Part shown: positions 63,671 to 64,000 of the stretch, one piece after another | Layout: each line of letters opens with the position of its first letter | Numbering within the stretch: the stretch's first letter is position 1 | Source: Anaerolineaceae bacterium | Lineage (GTDB): Bacteria > Chloroflexota > Anaerolineae > Anaerolineales > Anaerolineaceae | Direction of reading: 5' to 3' | Assembly (NCBI GenBank): GCA_003524305.1 | Contig: DQHW01000024.1 | Span: 117,511-181,510 of the forward strand | Length of the DNA: 64,000 bases | The notes under the pieces: model-generated | Databases searched by the model: none | The model's input: only the letters and a program-made list of their open reading frames with translations | What the model was told of the DNA's origin: nothing | Program-made: the position numbers and the translations under genes

Positions 63671-64000
63671 TTATGGCAGTTTTTTGGTTTGCAGCCATTC
63701 ACTATAGCCGCCGGGATGGCTGTGCATATGACCCTCATCGAGGGTCAGGATGCGATCCACGACCTGGTCGAGGAAGTAACGGTCGTGAGAGATGATCAGT
63801 GCGGTACCTTCAAAATCACTGAGCGCGTCTTCAAGTACTTCTGCAGAGGCGATATCCAGGTTATTGGTAGGTTCATCAAGCAGTAAGAAATTGGCTTTTG
63901 AAAGCACCACCAGCGCCAACTGCAGCCGACTACGTTCGCCGCCTGAAAGTTCCTTAACCTTCTGGGTGGTCTGTTTGTAAGTAAACAGGTACTTGCCAAG
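63671..64000 (-). CDS. ABC-F family ATPase, C-terminal part only
   Basis: The frame is open to the window edge, so only the last 109 codons are visible. The signature LSGGERSRLQLAL, Walker B FLLLDEPTNNLD and the histidine switch IISHDRYFLDQVVDRILTL are those of ABC-F proteins, which act on ribosomes (translation factors or antibiotic resistance) and lack membrane domains. The end, after YSEWLQTKKLP, has no long C-terminal extension. The 5' part is outside the window. Confidence 0.88.
   Translation of the reverse strand, partial: LGKYLFTYKQTTQKVKELSGGERSRLQLALVVLSKANFLLLDEPTNNLDIASAEVLEDALSDFEGTALIISHDRYFLDQVVDRILTLDEGHMHSHPGGYSEWLQTKKLP

Noticed and set aside
63578..63886. A plus-strand open frame of about 100 residues at the right end
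   Set aside because: It is antisense to the conserved ABC-F motifs on the minus strand and has no protein-like features.

Overview
The window looks like chromosome from a free-living heterotrophic bacterium, most probably a Chloroflexota of the class Anaerolineae. This is inferred from gene content: many lipoproteins with C-rich lipoboxes, Opp/Dpp-type sugar ABC transport, large PAS-rich signalling proteins, TolB-like and ZU5-like surface lipoproteins, and a LURP-one protein. No rRNA, tRNA, CRISPR array or intact insertion sequence was seen. Many Shine-Dalgarno sites are strong, and TTG or GTG starts are common.

Layout. 0-12 kb: a NERD-domain protein cut by the window edge, a DUF2779 gene remnant, a GT-C-like membrane protein, a lone tyrosine recombinase, a LysE exporter, an unusual chemoreceptor, a cysteine desulfurase and a DsbA-like protein. 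12-21 kb: an HD-GYP sensor, a LURP-one protein, two tandem TolB-like lipoproteins, an AbrB/Doc toxin-antitoxin pair and a repeat-containing lipoprotein. 20.8-21.6 kb is an eroded stretch with three copies of a short structured repeat and a fragment of an SIS gene. 21.6-42.2 kb: an amino-sugar or oligosaccharide locus. It has a divergent SIS-domain isomerase/deaminase, a LacI regulator with a clear promoter and twin operators, a five-gene ABC importer, a GH4 glycosidase, a BadF-type sugar kinase, a ChbG deacetylase and a GH8 lipoprotein. Together these fit uptake and breakdown of chitin- or chitosan-type oligosaccharides.

That locus is interrupted between the kinase and the deacetylase by about 7.3 kb of AT-richer DNA. 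The insert carries a translationally coupled glycan-synthesis operon: an SDR epimerase, a TIM-barrel isomerase, two GT2 transferases, a GT-C-like membrane protein and an FAD oxidoreductase. It is bounded by two direct copies of exactly 614 bp. On the left the kinase is whole and the deacetylase is broken; on the right the kinase is only a 3' fragment and the deacetylase is whole. This is the signature of a single-crossover (Campbell-type) integration. A TnpB remnant and a truncated membrane-transferase remnant lie exactly at the two inner edges.

42-64 kb: a CPBP protease; a PadR-controlled operon of a membrane Fe-S protein (with a probable frameshift), a double flavodoxin-fold reductase and a membrane protein; a 1366-residue sensor kinase with an extracellular solute-binding domain and two further response-regulator genes; a MacB/FtsX-type ABC exporter with its own kinase and regulator; then VOC proteins, a glycerophosphodiesterase lipoprotein, a DUF1801 protein, a methyltransferase, a beta-propeller lipoprotein and the 3' end of an ABC-F gene.

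Most notable: the integration-like duplication, the chemoreceptor whose type-I periplasmic-binding fold is circularly permuted and predicted to be cytoplasmic, and the three-copy repeat in which a conserved core is flanked by different but still pairing arms.
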